In this document: piece by piece, positions 1 through 7,972 of the stretch
How positions within the stretch are numbered: position 1 is the first letter of the stretch
Layout of the letters: every line of letters starts with the position of its first letter
NCBI GenBank assembly: GCA_905201565.1
Contig: CAJKOS010000012.1
Coordinates: forward strand, 1 to 23,469
Direction of reading: 5' to 3'
Origin: an uncultured Erysipelotrichaceae bacterium
GTDB taxonomy: Bacteria > Bacillota_I > Bacilli_A > Erysipelotrichales > Erysipelotrichaceae
DNA: 23,469 bases
Notes under the pieces: generated by a model
Databases searched by the model: none
What the model was told of the DNA's origin: nothing
Seen by the model: only the letters and a program-made list of their open reading frames with translations
Translations under genes and position numbers: made by a program

Positions 1-83
1 ATTGCCTGACAACAGGTGGAAACTTAAAAATCAAACTTCTTAAAGGGAAGCCAAAAGCTTCCTGGAAGCTCCGACTTCTATAA
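1..83 (+). CDS. Possible C-terminal tail of an off-window plus-strand ORF (TnpB-like?), partial
   Basis: Reading from position 3, the plus strand is open for 26 codons and stops with TAA at 81-83. The peptide ends in a lysine-rich basic tail (KGKPKASWKLRLL). There is no start codon context, so if real this is the 3' end of a gene lying to the left. Its stop falls inside the second hairpin of the putative element end, as is common when a tnpB coding region overlaps its guide-RNA scaffold. The stretch is too short for any family assignment, and 26 open codons can occur by chance. Confidence 0.3.
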   Translation, partial: CLTTGGNLKIKLLKGKPKASWKLRLL

Positions 84-98
84 GTTGGAGTAGTTCAC
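1..98 (+). mobile_element. Probable right end of an IS200/IS605-type (TnpB) element with omegaRNA-like hairpins
   Basis: Two hairpins follow each other on the plus strand. The first is GGAAGC (46-51), loop CAAAA, GCTTCC (57-62). The second is CTCCGACTT (69-77), loop CTAT, AAGTTGGAG (82-90), with one G-T pair. TAGTTCAC (91-98) follows. In plus-strand RNA the odd pair is a G-U wobble, whereas in minus-strand RNA it is an A-C mismatch, so the structure favours plus transcription. Stacked 3' hairpins ending just before a TTCA-like boundary are typical of IS200/IS605 right ends and the guide-RNA scaffolds made from them. A plus-strand reading frame stops inside the second hairpin. The element body would lie left of the window. 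The alternative is a terminator for the minus-strand operon, but no good T-run follows on that strand. The assignment rests on pattern memory, not a search. Confidence 0.45.
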
Positions 99-688
99 AA
101 ACTTTTTAATTGTTCTTCAGTAATTGGTCCTTTTCTTACTATCTGTAACTCTTCTTTTGTACAGTCAACGATAGTACTGGCTTCTCCATAAGAAACTTCA
201 CCTTCCATCATGGCAGAAAGAAGTGGACATTGTTGTTCTATTTCTTCCAGTGTTGTACATACTGGCTGTCCTGACTGGTTTGCACTTGTCATAAACAAAG
301 GACTGCCTGTTTCTTCAATTAGTCTTTTCACCGCAACACCTGGTGCTAATCGTATCGCAAGTGTTTCTAATCCACCATTCACAAAAGATGGGACGTCGTC
401 TCTTCTTTTAAGAATGATGGTTAGTGGTCCTGGCATAAAGGTATCGATAATCTTCTCTGCTCTTTCGTCTACTACCGCAATGGTTTTGATCTGTTCTTTG
501 TCAGAACACATGACAGGAAATGCTTTTGTCTCAGGTCTGTTTTTGACTTCTCTGAGGTTTTCCTGTGCCTGAAGGCTGTTCATTCTTGCACAGACACCAA
601 AGACAGTATCAGTAGGAACAGAAATAACACCATTCTGTTTTAATATTTCTGCTAGTTCTTTTGTTTCGGTTTGTTTATAACGTTTCAT
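95..688 (-). CDS. YrdC/Sua5/TsaC-family protein, probable L-threonylcarbamoyladenylate synthase
   Basis: A 197-residue single-domain YrdC-fold protein. Visible signatures are PTDTVFG (25-31), KNRP (49-52), PGPLT (86-90), TSAN with nearby SG (134-140) and STIVD (171-175). These are the conserved nucleotide and substrate-binding segments of enzymes that make threonylcarbamoyl-AMP for the t6A modification of ANN-decoding tRNAs. The length matches short TsaC/YciO proteins, without the extra Sua5 domain, so YciO-like function is possible. Its ATG overlaps the stop of the upstream beta-helix gene by four bases, suggesting translational coupling. The TGA stop (95-97) lies in the boundary sequence of the putative mobile element, so the last residues may have been altered by insertion. 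Why a tRNA-modification gene sits at the tail of a polysaccharide cluster is unclear. Confidence 0.85.
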   Translation of the reverse strand: MKRYKQTETKELAEILKQNGVISVPTDTVFGVCARMNSLQAQENLREVKNRPETKAFPVMCSDKEQIKTIAVVDERAEKIIDTFMPGPLTIILKRRDDVPSFVNGGLETLAIRLAPGVAVKRLIEETGSPLFMTSANQSGQPVCTTLEEIEQQCPLLSAMMEGEVSYGEASTIVDCTKEELQIVRKGPITEEQLKSL

Positions 689-1344
689 TTTCTTTTGATC
701 ACTATCCCATCATTCTTCCAGATAGAGTTTTCTGAAATAACGCCCCTTACACAGCTTGTTGGATAAACAATGCAGTTTCTTCCAAGAATAGTTCCCGGGT
801 TCAACACAGCATTACATCCTACTTCTGTATAGTCACCTACCATAGCACCAATCTTCTTGAGACCAGTTTCCAGTTCATTTCCATCTTCATGGAGAACAAT
901 CAGTTTCTTATCACTCTTGACATTGGAAGTAATAGAACCAGCACCCATATGTGCATAATAACCAAGAATAGAATCACCTACATAGTTATAATGTGGTACC
1001 TGTACATGGTCAAAGATAATGACATTCTTGAGTTCTACGGAGTTGCCCACAACACAGTTGGCACCTACAAGTGCAGAACCTCTGATGAATGCACAATGAC
1101 GTACTTCTGTTTCTGGTCCAATGATACATGGTGCTCCAAGACAGGCACTTGGAAATACATGTGCTGTCTTATGAACCCATACATGTTCACTTGTTTCAAT
1201 ATATTCATTTTTATCAAGACTGTTACCAAGTGTAATGATAAAGTCTTTGATACCTTTTAATGCTTCCCAAGGATAGGTAAACTGTTTCAGGTAATCCCTA
1301 GCCAGTGTATGTTCAAGATCATACATTTCATTGATAGTATACAT
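685..1344 (-). CDS. Left-handed beta-helix (hexapeptide) transferase-like protein
   Basis: 219 residues. From about residue 50 to 205 there are successive hexapeptide-type turns (for example ACLGAPCIIGPETEVRHCAF, then SALVGANCVVGNSVELKN, and later GAMVGDYTEVGCNAVLNPGT), which form a left-handed beta-helix. The fold and order resemble the C-terminal acetyltransferase half of GlmU-type proteins, but the N-terminal nucleotidyltransferase domain is missing. Such short proteins are often labelled UDP-GlcNAc pyrophosphorylase by similarity, which this architecture does not support. An acyltransferase or a sugar-nucleotide-binding regulator is more reasonable. AGGAGG lies eight bases before the ATG. 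The gene follows the GtrA gene by 49 bases and overlaps the TsaC-like gene by four. Acetylation of the wall polymer or of its precursor is an inference from context only. Confidence 0.7.
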   Translation of the reverse strand: MYTINEMYDLEHTLARDYLKQFTYPWEALKGIKDFIITLGNSLDKNEYIETSEHVWVHKTAHVFPSACLGAPCIIGPETEVRHCAFIRGSALVGANCVVGNSVELKNVIIFDHVQVPHYNYVGDSILGYYAHMGAGSITSNVKSDKKLIVLHEDGNELETGLKKIGAMVGDYTEVGCNAVLNPGTILGRNCIVYPTSCVRGVISENSIWKNDGIVIKRK

Positions 1345-1393
1345 TTTGTTGTCCTCCTGACTGTTTTGTTATACTGCAGAAGGGAGTAATGCG

Positions 1394-1804
1394 TCAATGT
1401 TCTTTTGGCTTGGAAAACCTGTTAACAACATATGTCATGACCAGATAGTTGACAGGAACATAAATTGGAACCGAGCATAGTTTTGCATAGTTTTCCGGAA
1501 CCCCAAGAAAACGGTGCAGTATTTCTACAATCAGAAAAGAGATAATCCACCCCGGAATATAGCTGATTGGAAATGTAATGAATGTTTTCCATGACATTTT
1601 CTTTTTATATGTAAATGTCATATTCATAACATAGGATGGCACAAATGCAAGAACGTCCGCAACAATACTTGCCATGCCTACTTCAAACCTCAATAGAAGC
1701 AATCCTTTATTAAACAAAAGGGCAATCACGGTATTCAACACGCCGATAACACCAAAAGTGATGAACTGTCTATTTAAAAACTTTTCTTTTATCAACTTCC
1801 ACAT
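1394..1804 (-). CDS. GtrA-family membrane protein, candidate polyprenyl-phosphate-sugar flippase
   Basis: A 136-residue protein with four predicted membrane helices (about 15-33, 42-62, 75-95 and 105-127). The N-terminal pattern QFITFGVIGVLNTVI and the central PSYVMNMTFTYKK segment are typical of the GtrA/DPMS family. Members are proposed to flip undecaprenyl-phosphate-linked glucose or similar sugars across the membrane for side-chain glycosylation of surface polymers. The gene begins 10 bases after the second LCP gene, with GAGGAA spanning that gene's TGA stop, so the two are co-translated. The likely partners, a GT2 synthase and a GT-C-like protein, are encoded at 13698-14648 and 14839-16434 in the same cluster instead of next door. 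The substrate cannot be read from the sequence. Confidence 0.82.
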   Translation of the reverse strand: MWKLIKEKFLNRQFITFGVIGVLNTVIALLFNKGLLLLRFEVGMASIVADVLAFVPSYVMNMTFTYKKKMSWKTFITFPISYIPGWIISFLIVEILHRFLGVPENYAKLCSVPIYVPVNYLVMTYVVNRFSKPKEH

Positions 1805-1814
1805 AATCTATTCC

Positions 1815-3359
1815 TCAATATGTATAATACGAACCTACTGGCATTTCTTCCTGCGAAACAATCCTTCCTTCCATGACATCGCGGATAACTTGTGCAACAA
1901 ATTCCACCTGATCATCGTATGGATAGACAACAGATAGTTCTTCACCACCAGCAGACACACAACTGCTGAAGCCCGTGTCTCCTGTCACATGGTAATTGAC
2001 AATATTCCAGGAAATGTTTTCCGATAACTGTTTTCTGCAGAGTGCATAGATAGAGTCACTAGAAAGATTAGTCAGGAATGTGCCTGATAACGCTGAAAGA
2101 AGATCATTGAAATGTGTAATCACTTCAGGAGAAGTCAGTTTATTAATGATGGCTTTGAGCACAAGCTGTTGATGCATCGTTCTTCCAAAATCACCATCTG
2201 GTAATGTCTTTCTTTCGCGAACATACAACAGAGAATTATAACCATCGAGGTGGATTGTTCCCTGTTCAAACCAGATGTTCGGGTTATCCCAGAAACCAAA
2301 GGCATATGGATTATCTATATCAACACCACCAAGGGCATCAATAATATTCATATACGTCCTGAAATTGATCGTAATATAGTTATTAATTACGTCACCGAGG
2401 TTCATATACTGATTCAATCCTGTCATCGTATTATCGATTCCACTGAAACCAAGATGCGTCAATTTATCATATGCCTCTGTCCCATAAGCAGGATTAGGAA
2501 TATAAGAGTCACGTGGATAAGATATCAAAGCAATCTGATGTGTCAAAGGATTCACTGCAACTATCATTGCAACATCAGTCTTACATTGTACAGCCAGCTC
2601 TCCTTCTTCATCATTTCCACCGATAAATATCACGAATGGATTATCAGTTAAGGTTGTATCCGATTGTTCAATTTCTGTTTCAATCGTCCTTTGAAAGGAG
2701 CCAATCACTTTTGTGTCATTTTCAAAATGTTCATACCCTTCTGTTTCTGTAATCATTGAAACAAAAGCATCCGCAAGAACAAGTACTTCTCCCTGCCCTT
2801 CATAAAGGTACTGTGCTGATTCAACTGCATTAATACAATTAATAGTGCTCATATCATGCCCAGAGGCGTTTTTTAATTCTGTCAGTGCATAATTCTGGTT
2901 ATCGTAATCGATTCCCATAGTGGTGATAAAAACAGAATCATAATAATCAGAAAGTTCATCTGATACTGTATATGCAGAGAATAAATCTGGATGTGCTTCA
3001 CGGTATTCATCACTTAATACATAGAGACGAATGGTAGCTGTATTGCCACCTGTATAATCAAATAGTGAAGATATTCTGTTTTCATAATGCGGAATCAGAA
3101 AAGACCCAGCCGCAAGAAAAACACAAAGTATGATATCTACAGTCTTAAAGAATCTGTTTTTATAGTATCTGGACGAAAGAATGCCTGTCAGTAAAAGGAT
3201 AATGACCATCACACCCAGAACTGCCCATTTCCAAAGATCCGGAATCATCTTCAAGCCAAAAATGATAATCATAAAGATGATTGCTATCAAAAGCAGAATC
3301 AGCCACACAAACCTTCCGCTCAACACTCTTTTCTTCTTTTTCTTGTATTTCTTTGCCAT
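1815..3359 (-). CDS. LytR-CpsA-Psr (LCP) family wall polymer ligase, second copy
   Basis: 514 residues. A very basic start (KKYKKKKKR) precedes three membrane helices (about 17-36, 43-62 and 72-90). An extracellular accessory region (about 105-240) and the LCP catalytic domain (about 241-405) follow. LCP landmarks are TD at 261-262, PRDSYI at 282-287, GGVDIDNP around 344-351, and RERKTLPDGDFGR at 381-393 followed by the HQQ-VLKAI helix; the conserved Arg and Asp residues bind the polyprenyl pyrophosphate and metal. LCP enzymes move lipid-linked glycopolymers to peptidoglycan. It is a clear paralogue of the upstream LCP protein, with a 26-residue identical run (350-375) and a further 22-residue run (377-398), but it lacks that protein's Pro/Thr-rich tail and ends in SYYTY. 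Two extracellular cysteines (441 and 467) are shared with the paralogue. The gene has its own extended -10 element and lies behind a terminator. Confidence 0.93.
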   Translation of the reverse strand: MAKKYKKKKKRVLSGRFVWLILLLIAIIFMIIIFGLKMIPDLWKWAVLGVMVIILLLTGILSSRYYKNRFFKTVDIILCVFLAAGSFLIPHYENRISSLFDYTGGNTATIRLYVLSDEYREAHPDLFSAYTVSDELSDYYDSVFITTMGIDYDNQNYALTELKNASGHDMSTINCINAVESAQYLYEGQGEVLVLADAFVSMITETEGYEHFENDTKVIGSFQRTIETEIEQSDTTLTDNPFVIFIGGNDEEGELAVQCKTDVAMIVAVNPLTHQIALISYPRDSYIPNPAYGTEAYDKLTHLGFSGIDNTMTGLNQYMNLGDVINNYITINFRTYMNIIDALGGVDIDNPYAFGFWDNPNIWFEQGTIHLDGYNSLLYVRERKTLPDGDFGRTMHQQLVLKAIINKLTSPEVITHFNDLLSALSGTFLTNLSSDSIYALCRKQLSENISWNIVNYHVTGDTGFSSCVSAGGEELSVVYPYDDQVEFVAQVIRDVMEGRIVSQEEMPVGSYYTY

Positions 3360-3381
3360 ATTAGTACCTTACATCCAAAAT

Positions 3382-3390
3382 ATTGTAGCA
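3382..3390 (-). promoter_or_regulatory. Extended -10 promoter element for the second LCP gene
   Basis: On the minus strand this reads TGCTACAAT, an extended -10 (TGn plus TACAAT, five of six matches to TATAAT). It lies between the terminator after the first LCP gene and the ATG at 3359. The sequence 17 bases upstream (GTGCAC) is a poor -35, consistent with reliance on the extended -10. The leader would be very short, about 15-20 bases, with GTAAGG as the ribosome binding site. Confidence 0.45.
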
Positions 3391-3419
3391 AATATAACCT
3401 GAATGTGCACCACCATCAT

Positions 3420-3447
3420 AAAAAGCACACCTGTGATCAGATGTGCT
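3420..3447 (-). terminator. Rho-independent terminator after the first LCP gene
   Basis: The minus strand reads AGCACATCTG, loop ATCA, CAGGTGTGCT, then TTTTT. This is a ten-pair stem with one T-G wobble, a four-base loop and a T-run, starting eight bases past the upstream stop codon. It should reduce read-through into the second LCP gene, which has its own candidate promoter. Confidence 0.85.
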
Positions 3448-3455
3448 CATCATAC

Positions 3456-5303
3456 TTATTGTGCTGGAACAGAGGTATCTGTCGTTGTACTGCCATCTGT
3501 AGATGGCAATTGTTCTTCAGGTACCGTTGGTATTGTTTCTGCTGGAGGCTGTTCAGTACCTGGATCTTCAGCAGGTGTTTCTGGAATTGGATCTGTATTC
3601 TCAACTGGAGGCGTCACCGGTTCAACAGGGGTGATTACTTCTGGTACTGGCGTAGGTGTCACAACCGGTTCTGTTTCATACGAGGTACTGGAATCTGTAC
3701 CAGCAATACCGCTGATGACCATACCACTGCCATCTACCATTTCCTGTTGTGTAACAATCTCTCCATTAATTACCTGGTTCATTACAGTAGACATAAACTG
3801 GATCTGTGTCTGATAAGGATAGACTACAGAAAGTGCAGTGCTGCCAGAAGAAGCGCAGATAGACTCTCCCATAGAACCTTCCACTCTATAATTTACTATA
3901 TTCCAGGAAATATTTTCATCTAACTGTTTCTGACAGAGACCATAAATCGCATCATCTGACAGATTTGTCAGGAACGTTCCTTTGATAGCTGTTAACAGTG
4001 AATCAAACTTTGTGATGATGGATGGACTGATAAGCTTATTGATGATTGCTTTTAACACAATCTGTTGGTGCATGGTTCTGCCAAAGTCACCATCTGGAAG
4101 TGTCTTTCTTTCACGGACATACAGCAGTGCATTATAACCATCCAAGTGAATTGTTCCCTGTTCAAACCAGATATTTGGATTATCCCAGAAGCCAAAGGCA
4201 TATGGATTTTCAACATCTACACCACCAATCGCATCAATAATCTTCTGGTATGTTGAGAAATTAATCAGAATGTAATTCTCAATATTAATACTTAAGAGAT
4301 CTGATAAACCATCCAATGTATTCTGCAACCCTTGCATGCCAAGGTGCGTCAGTTTGTCACCAGAATAACCTAATGCAGGATTAGGGATATACGAATCTCG
4401 TGGGAAGGATCCAATAGCAATCTGATGTGTCTGCGGATTTACTGTGACCACAATGTTAACATCTGTTCTTCCAATCAGGGAAAGATCACCTTCCTGGTCA
4501 TTACCACCAATAAAGATGGAGAATGGCTCAGTGGTCAAAGAAGTGTCAGAAATAGCAATCTTCGCAGTCTCATCTGTTAATTTAACGGTATATAGAATTC
4601 TTGTATCTTTTTCAAAATTCTCATATTCCGCCACATCATCTAACATTCCTGTATAAGACTGGTTCATGATCAGAACCTGACCTTCATTGTTATAGAGTGC
4701 AGCTACAGAATCCAAAACAGACTCTTTATCCACAACATTCAGATCCTGTTTATTCAAAACATTCTTCACTTCCGTCAATGCATTTCTCTGATTTTCCTGT
4801 TCAACCGTCAGTTCTGTAATAAAGGTGGAGTCTAAATATTGTTGTAAATCAGCTAGTTCATCACTCTTTTCAGGATATGAAGGAGAGTTGGCAAAAATAT
4901 CTGGATGTGCTTCTTTATAGTCATCAGCCATGACATAGAGGTTCATATAAATGTATGTCTGTTCCTCTGGCTGATCAGTAATCACATTGGAAACTCTTGC
5001 TTTATAGACAGGCATCATTACGGTTACCACAACCATAATCAATGCCATGAATACTTCAAAGATACGAACCGGTATCTGAGGAATTTTCTTGTGGTGTGAT
5101 AAGCCATATGTAATACCCAGTATACCAACCAGAATTGCCATCAGAATATAACTCCACCTGCGTGGAAACATTGGCATATTCCAGAAAACTGATACAAGTG
5201 CAATTGCTGCAATATAAAGAGGAATCCAGAAAAGAAGCGGATTCAGCTTTCTCTTCTTCTGCTTATGTGTATTACCTGTTTTCTTTGTTTTGTTTGTTGC
5301 CAT
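3456..5303 (-). CDS. LytR-CpsA-Psr (LCP) family wall polymer ligase with Pro/Thr-rich tail
   Basis: 615 residues. A Lys-rich cytoplasmic start precedes three membrane helices (about 22-41, 51-68 and 82-99). An extracellular accessory region (about 115-255), the LCP domain (about 259-425), a C-terminal region to about 530 and a disordered tail (about 545-615) rich in Pro, Thr, Glu and Val follow. LCP landmarks are TD at 280-281, PRDSYI (301-306), GGVDVENP (360-367) and RERKTLPDGDFGR (397-409). The enzyme is expected to transfer the lipid-linked polymer made by this cluster to peptidoglycan. The tail could span or bind the wall. Cys457 and Cys483 lie outside the membrane and are conserved in the paralogue, so a disulfide is possible. 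Three membrane helices instead of the usual one make this a distinct LCP subtype. AGGAGG lies close before the ATG, and terminators sit on both sides. Confidence 0.94.
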   Translation of the reverse strand: MATNKTKKTGNTHKQKKRKLNPLLFWIPLYIAAIALVSVFWNMPMFPRRWSYILMAILVGILGITYGLSHHKKIPQIPVRIFEVFMALIMVVVTVMMPVYKARVSNVITDQPEEQTYIYMNLYVMADDYKEAHPDIFANSPSYPEKSDELADLQQYLDSTFITELTVEQENQRNALTEVKNVLNKQDLNVVDKESVLDSVAALYNNEGQVLIMNQSYTGMLDDVAEYENFEKDTRILYTVKLTDETAKIAISDTSLTTEPFSIFIGGNDQEGDLSLIGRTDVNIVVTVNPQTHQIAIGSFPRDSYIPNPALGYSGDKLTHLGMQGLQNTLDGLSDLLSINIENYILINFSTYQKIIDAIGGVDVENPYAFGFWDNPNIWFEQGTIHLDGYNALLYVRERKTLPDGDFGRTMHQQIVLKAIINKLISPSIITKFDSLLTAIKGTFLTNLSDDAIYGLCQKQLDENISWNIVNYRVEGSMGESICASSGSTALSVVYPYQTQIQFMSTVMNQVINGEIVTQQEMVDGSGMVISGIAGTDSSTSYETEPVVTPTPVPEVITPVEPVTPPVENTDPIPETPAEDPGTEQPPAETIPTVPEEQLPSTDGSTTTDTSVPAQ

Positions 5304-5329
5304 AAGCCCTCCTTCTTTCAGATTTTAAA

Positions 5330-5375
5330 AGTATAACGTTTAGAGCAAATGCTGTATACAAATATATCATGTCAA
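5330..5375 (-). promoter_or_regulatory. Candidate promoter region for the first LCP gene
   Basis: On the minus strand TATACT (5335-5330) is a good -10. TATACA (5358-5353) lies 17 bases upstream as a four-of-six -35. A perfect TTGACA (5375-5370) is further upstream but its spacing does not fit this -10. The region sits between the long hairpin after the two-domain GT gene and the LCP start, where a promoter would be needed. Which hexamers are used cannot be decided from sequence. Confidence 0.4.
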
Positions 5376-5389
5376 CCGATTAAACAAAC

Positions 5390-5430
5390 GTGAAATTGCT
5401 GAAACACATTTCATTGTTTCAGCAATTCAC
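5390..5430 (-). terminator. Long hairpin after the two-domain GT4 gene, probable terminator
   Basis: The minus strand reads GTGAATTGCTGAAACA, an eight-base loop, then TGTTTCAGCAATTTCAC: a 16-pair stem with one bulged base, starting right after the TGA stop. It is followed by GTTTGTTT, a poor T-run, so termination may be partial. The stem could also protect the 3' end of the wzt-methyltransferase-GT message. Confidence 0.65.
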
Positions 5431-5431
5431 T

Positions 5432-7972
5432 TCATCTGTGAGACAATTCTGGAGATTTCGTAAATGCCAGTGTATCTGCTATCTTCAACTTCTCATTTTC
5501 GCTATAGTTGTCGTTTTTCAGCATTTCTTCAATCTTCTTTAATGCAGCTTCAGTAACAGAATCACAAAGCTGTTTGTCAGAAATTGCTTCATAATACTGC
5601 CGTGCGATCAGATCAATTCTCAAATATTGATCTGCATATTCTCGGGCATTTTTTCCAATTTCAATTCTGTGTGCAGAATCTGTTATCAGATTATTCAATG
5701 TCCTTTTAATTACCAAAATCTCTTTTGTTTCACTCATCGTTTCTGCTGCAGGAATCTTTACACACACATCATCCGGATATTCGCTGAAACTACCGACATC
5801 GTTAACTATGACACACTTTCCTTCAGCAAGCATTCTGGTAAAGCTGGCACTGGATTCTCCATTGTTTGGAGATCTCAAATTGACACAAATATCCATCATA
5901 CGAACATAGTTTTCAAAATCTTCCAAACTTGTATATCCAGTATATTTACAAAGATCTTTTATACCTTCCTGGTCCATAATAGAAGCCAGCTGTCCATAAT
6001 AATCACCAGCAGCATAGCCTACCATATAAAACTGAACCTTCTTGCTTTCGTGTGCAAGTGAAGCAATAGCACGTATTATTTGTTCGATGCGCTTAATTGG
6101 ATGAAGGAAGCCAAATACACCAATTCGGACAATATCATCTTTTGCAGTAACAGAAACATCCTCAGAGACATCAGAGAAATTCTGTGCATAGAGAGGAATT
6201 CTATAAACATTGCGTGCAATGTTCTTCGCAAGCAATTTCTCTTTTGCATAATTGCTATGAACAATGACTTTCTTGGCATGATTGATTAAAAATCCATTGA
6301 GTTCTACATTGTAAAGATTGTTGGTAATGGTGCCATTTTTAACCATACCTTTGATCTCTTTGTACTCTTCGCCAAAATAATCAGCCGCAACCAGCTTAAG
6401 ATATTTCTTATCATTCAGTAATCCAAGCTTATTGGAACTATGCTCCATAAATGCCCCGTTGAGGTTATAGTCATGTAAAACAATGATTCCAGGGTATTTC
6501 TGAATGTATTCATACATATAAAAGTGGAAATTACTATTGCCCATCTGATAGATAATCTCACTATATAGATCTTTATTCTTAGCAAAATCTTTGTGATCAA
6601 ACAACTGAACTCCATCAATGTGAATAGTGCATTCTTTATAGACATTTGAATCAAGATAGACGTCAATGTTAAAGTACTTATTCAATTCACCAAGTACATC
6701 AACACTGTAATCAGAGATTCCTGATCTTGCTGGTGGAAGAGGTGTAAAGAAAGCAATTTTCTTTTTTTCTGTTATATCTGGTTTTTCTTCAACATGCTCA
6801 ATTGTTTTAAGATAATCTATTGTTTTATCTGCTACAACAGGCCATGTGTAGTTTGCAAGTTTCCTTTGTCCCAGCTCTTTATATTCCTGTTGAATCTCCT
6901 TATCACTGATTTTTCTGATTCCTTCAGCAATACTGGAAATATCATTTGGATCCACTAATATACCTGCTCCTTCCGCAAGTTCACCAAGACTGGAATTATT
7001 AGAAGTCAATACTGGCAAACCACAGCTCCATGCCTCCGTAATTGGCAAACCAAAACCTTCATACTTTGAAGGGAATAACAACGCTGTTGCCAGATTATAT
7101 AAGCCAAGAAGATCCTCATCTGGAACAAAGTTTGTGAAAATGACTAAATCTGCCACGCCACATTCCTGACTGATCTTTGTATATTTCTTTACCGAAGCAT
7201 CTGATAACTTGCAGACAACAACCAACTCATATTGGTAATGAACAATATCTCCTGCTTCTCCATACGCACGAATCAAACCTTCAATATTCTTACGAATGTC
7301 ATCTCCACCAGTACAGATGAAATAATCTTTTTTTATACCATATTTATTGAGAAGCTGATTCTTTTCACCCTCAGAGAACTCTTTCTTTCCAAACCATGAA
7401 GAACATGCGCCATAAATCACAGTCACCTGATCAGGATTGAAATCCAGATAGTGAATCATATCATCTTTGACACTTTCTGAAATTGCAAACAGCTGATCAT
7501 ATTTCTTCAACTCAGCAACAACACTCATATACCATTTTTCGTTGAGGTATTTAAAATAGTGATCCTTCATAACATAAGGAATAATATCATAAACAGTTGC
7601 GACTACTTTGGCATTTCCAAACCAGTTTTTCTCACATATAGGCATCGATGGATCAAATGGAGATGTCACATAAAATACATCTATCTGATACTTCCGTATG
7701 AACTGGCCGATCAGATCACGATAGATTCCCTTTAAATCAGAATCGCGTGCTATTTCAGCTTTCTTACCTAAAAACAGATTGATTTCTTCATAGTTTTCCG
7801 GATTATTTCCACCGAAAATATTAGCTTCCGCATATGGATTAAAAAGATAATAATGATTATCCTTATCCCTTTCAACAATTGTGCGAATCTGACTAAGTGT
7901 ATAATTTCCTATACCTCTGCCTTTTCCCATCTCACCAGCGATAGCAGTGGCATCAAACGCTATATTTGTCAT
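5432..7972 (-). CDS. Two-domain GT4 glycosyltransferase, candidate chain-extending polymerase
   Basis: 846 residues with two GT-B glycosyltransferase modules in tandem. Module 1 (about 1-395) has the glycine-rich N-terminal loop GKGRGIGNY (16-24) and the GT4 signature EGFGLPITE (305-313), an E-x7-E motif. Module 2 (about 404-800) starts again with a Rossmann strand (KKIAFFTPLPPARSGISDY) and has GESSASFTRMLAEGK (705-719), where the second Glu of E-x7-E is absent. Two fused GT4 modules recall WbdA of E. coli O9a, which makes two different mannosidic linkages to extend a homopolymer. Here the donor could be GDP-D-rhamnose or GDP-mannose, both predicted products of the cluster. The ATG overlaps the methyltransferase stop (ATGA), so the two proteins are probably made together. 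Module 2 belongs to a recognised variant type, so loss of activity should not be assumed. Confidence 0.9.
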   Translation of the reverse strand: MTNIAFDATAIAGEMGKGRGIGNYTLSQIRTIVERDKDNHYYLFNPYAEANIFGGNNPENYEEINLFLGKKAEIARDSDLKGIYRDLIGQFIRKYQIDVFYVTSPFDPSMPICEKNWFGNAKVVATVYDIIPYVMKDHYFKYLNEKWYMSVVAELKKYDQLFAISESVKDDMIHYLDFNPDQVTVIYGACSSWFGKKEFSEGEKNQLLNKYGIKKDYFICTGGDDIRKNIEGLIRAYGEAGDIVHYQYELVVVCKLSDASVKKYTKISQECGVADLVIFTNFVPDEDLLGLYNLATALLFPSKYEGFGLPITEAWSCGLPVLTSNNSSLGELAEGAGILVDPNDISSIAEGIRKISDKEIQQEYKELGQRKLANYTWPVVADKTIDYLKTIEHVEEKPDITEKKKIAFFTPLPPARSGISDYSVDVLGELNKYFNIDVYLDSNVYKECTIHIDGVQLFDHKDFAKNKDLYSEIIYQMGNSNFHFYMYEYIQKYPGIIVLHDYNLNGAFMEHSSNKLGLLNDKKYLKLVAADYFGEEYKEIKGMVKNGTITNNLYNVELNGFLINHAKKVIVHSNYAKEKLLAKNIARNVYRIPLYAQNFSDVSEDVSVTAKDDIVRIGVFGFLHPIKRIEQIIRAIASLAHESKKVQFYMVGYAAGDYYGQLASIMDQEGIKDLCKYTGYTSLEDFENYVRMMDICVNLRSPNNGESSASFTRMLAEGKCVIVNDVGSFSEYPDDVCVKIPAAETMSETKEILVIKRTLNNLITDSAHRIEIGKNAREYADQYLRIDLIARQYYEAISDKQLCDSVTEAALKKIEEMLKNDNYSENEKLKIADTLAFTKSPELSHR

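Noticed and set aside
5390..5430. The long hairpin as a miniature mobile element or repeat
   Set aside because: It is short, begins directly after a stop codon, has no flanking duplication and no second copy in the window; a terminator explains it better.
5432..6760. Second GT module of the two-domain GT as a degenerate, inactive domain because E-x7-E is incomplete
   Set aside because: GESSASFTRMLAEGK and the following DVGSFSEYPDD match a known GT4 variant pattern, so inactivity cannot be claimed.
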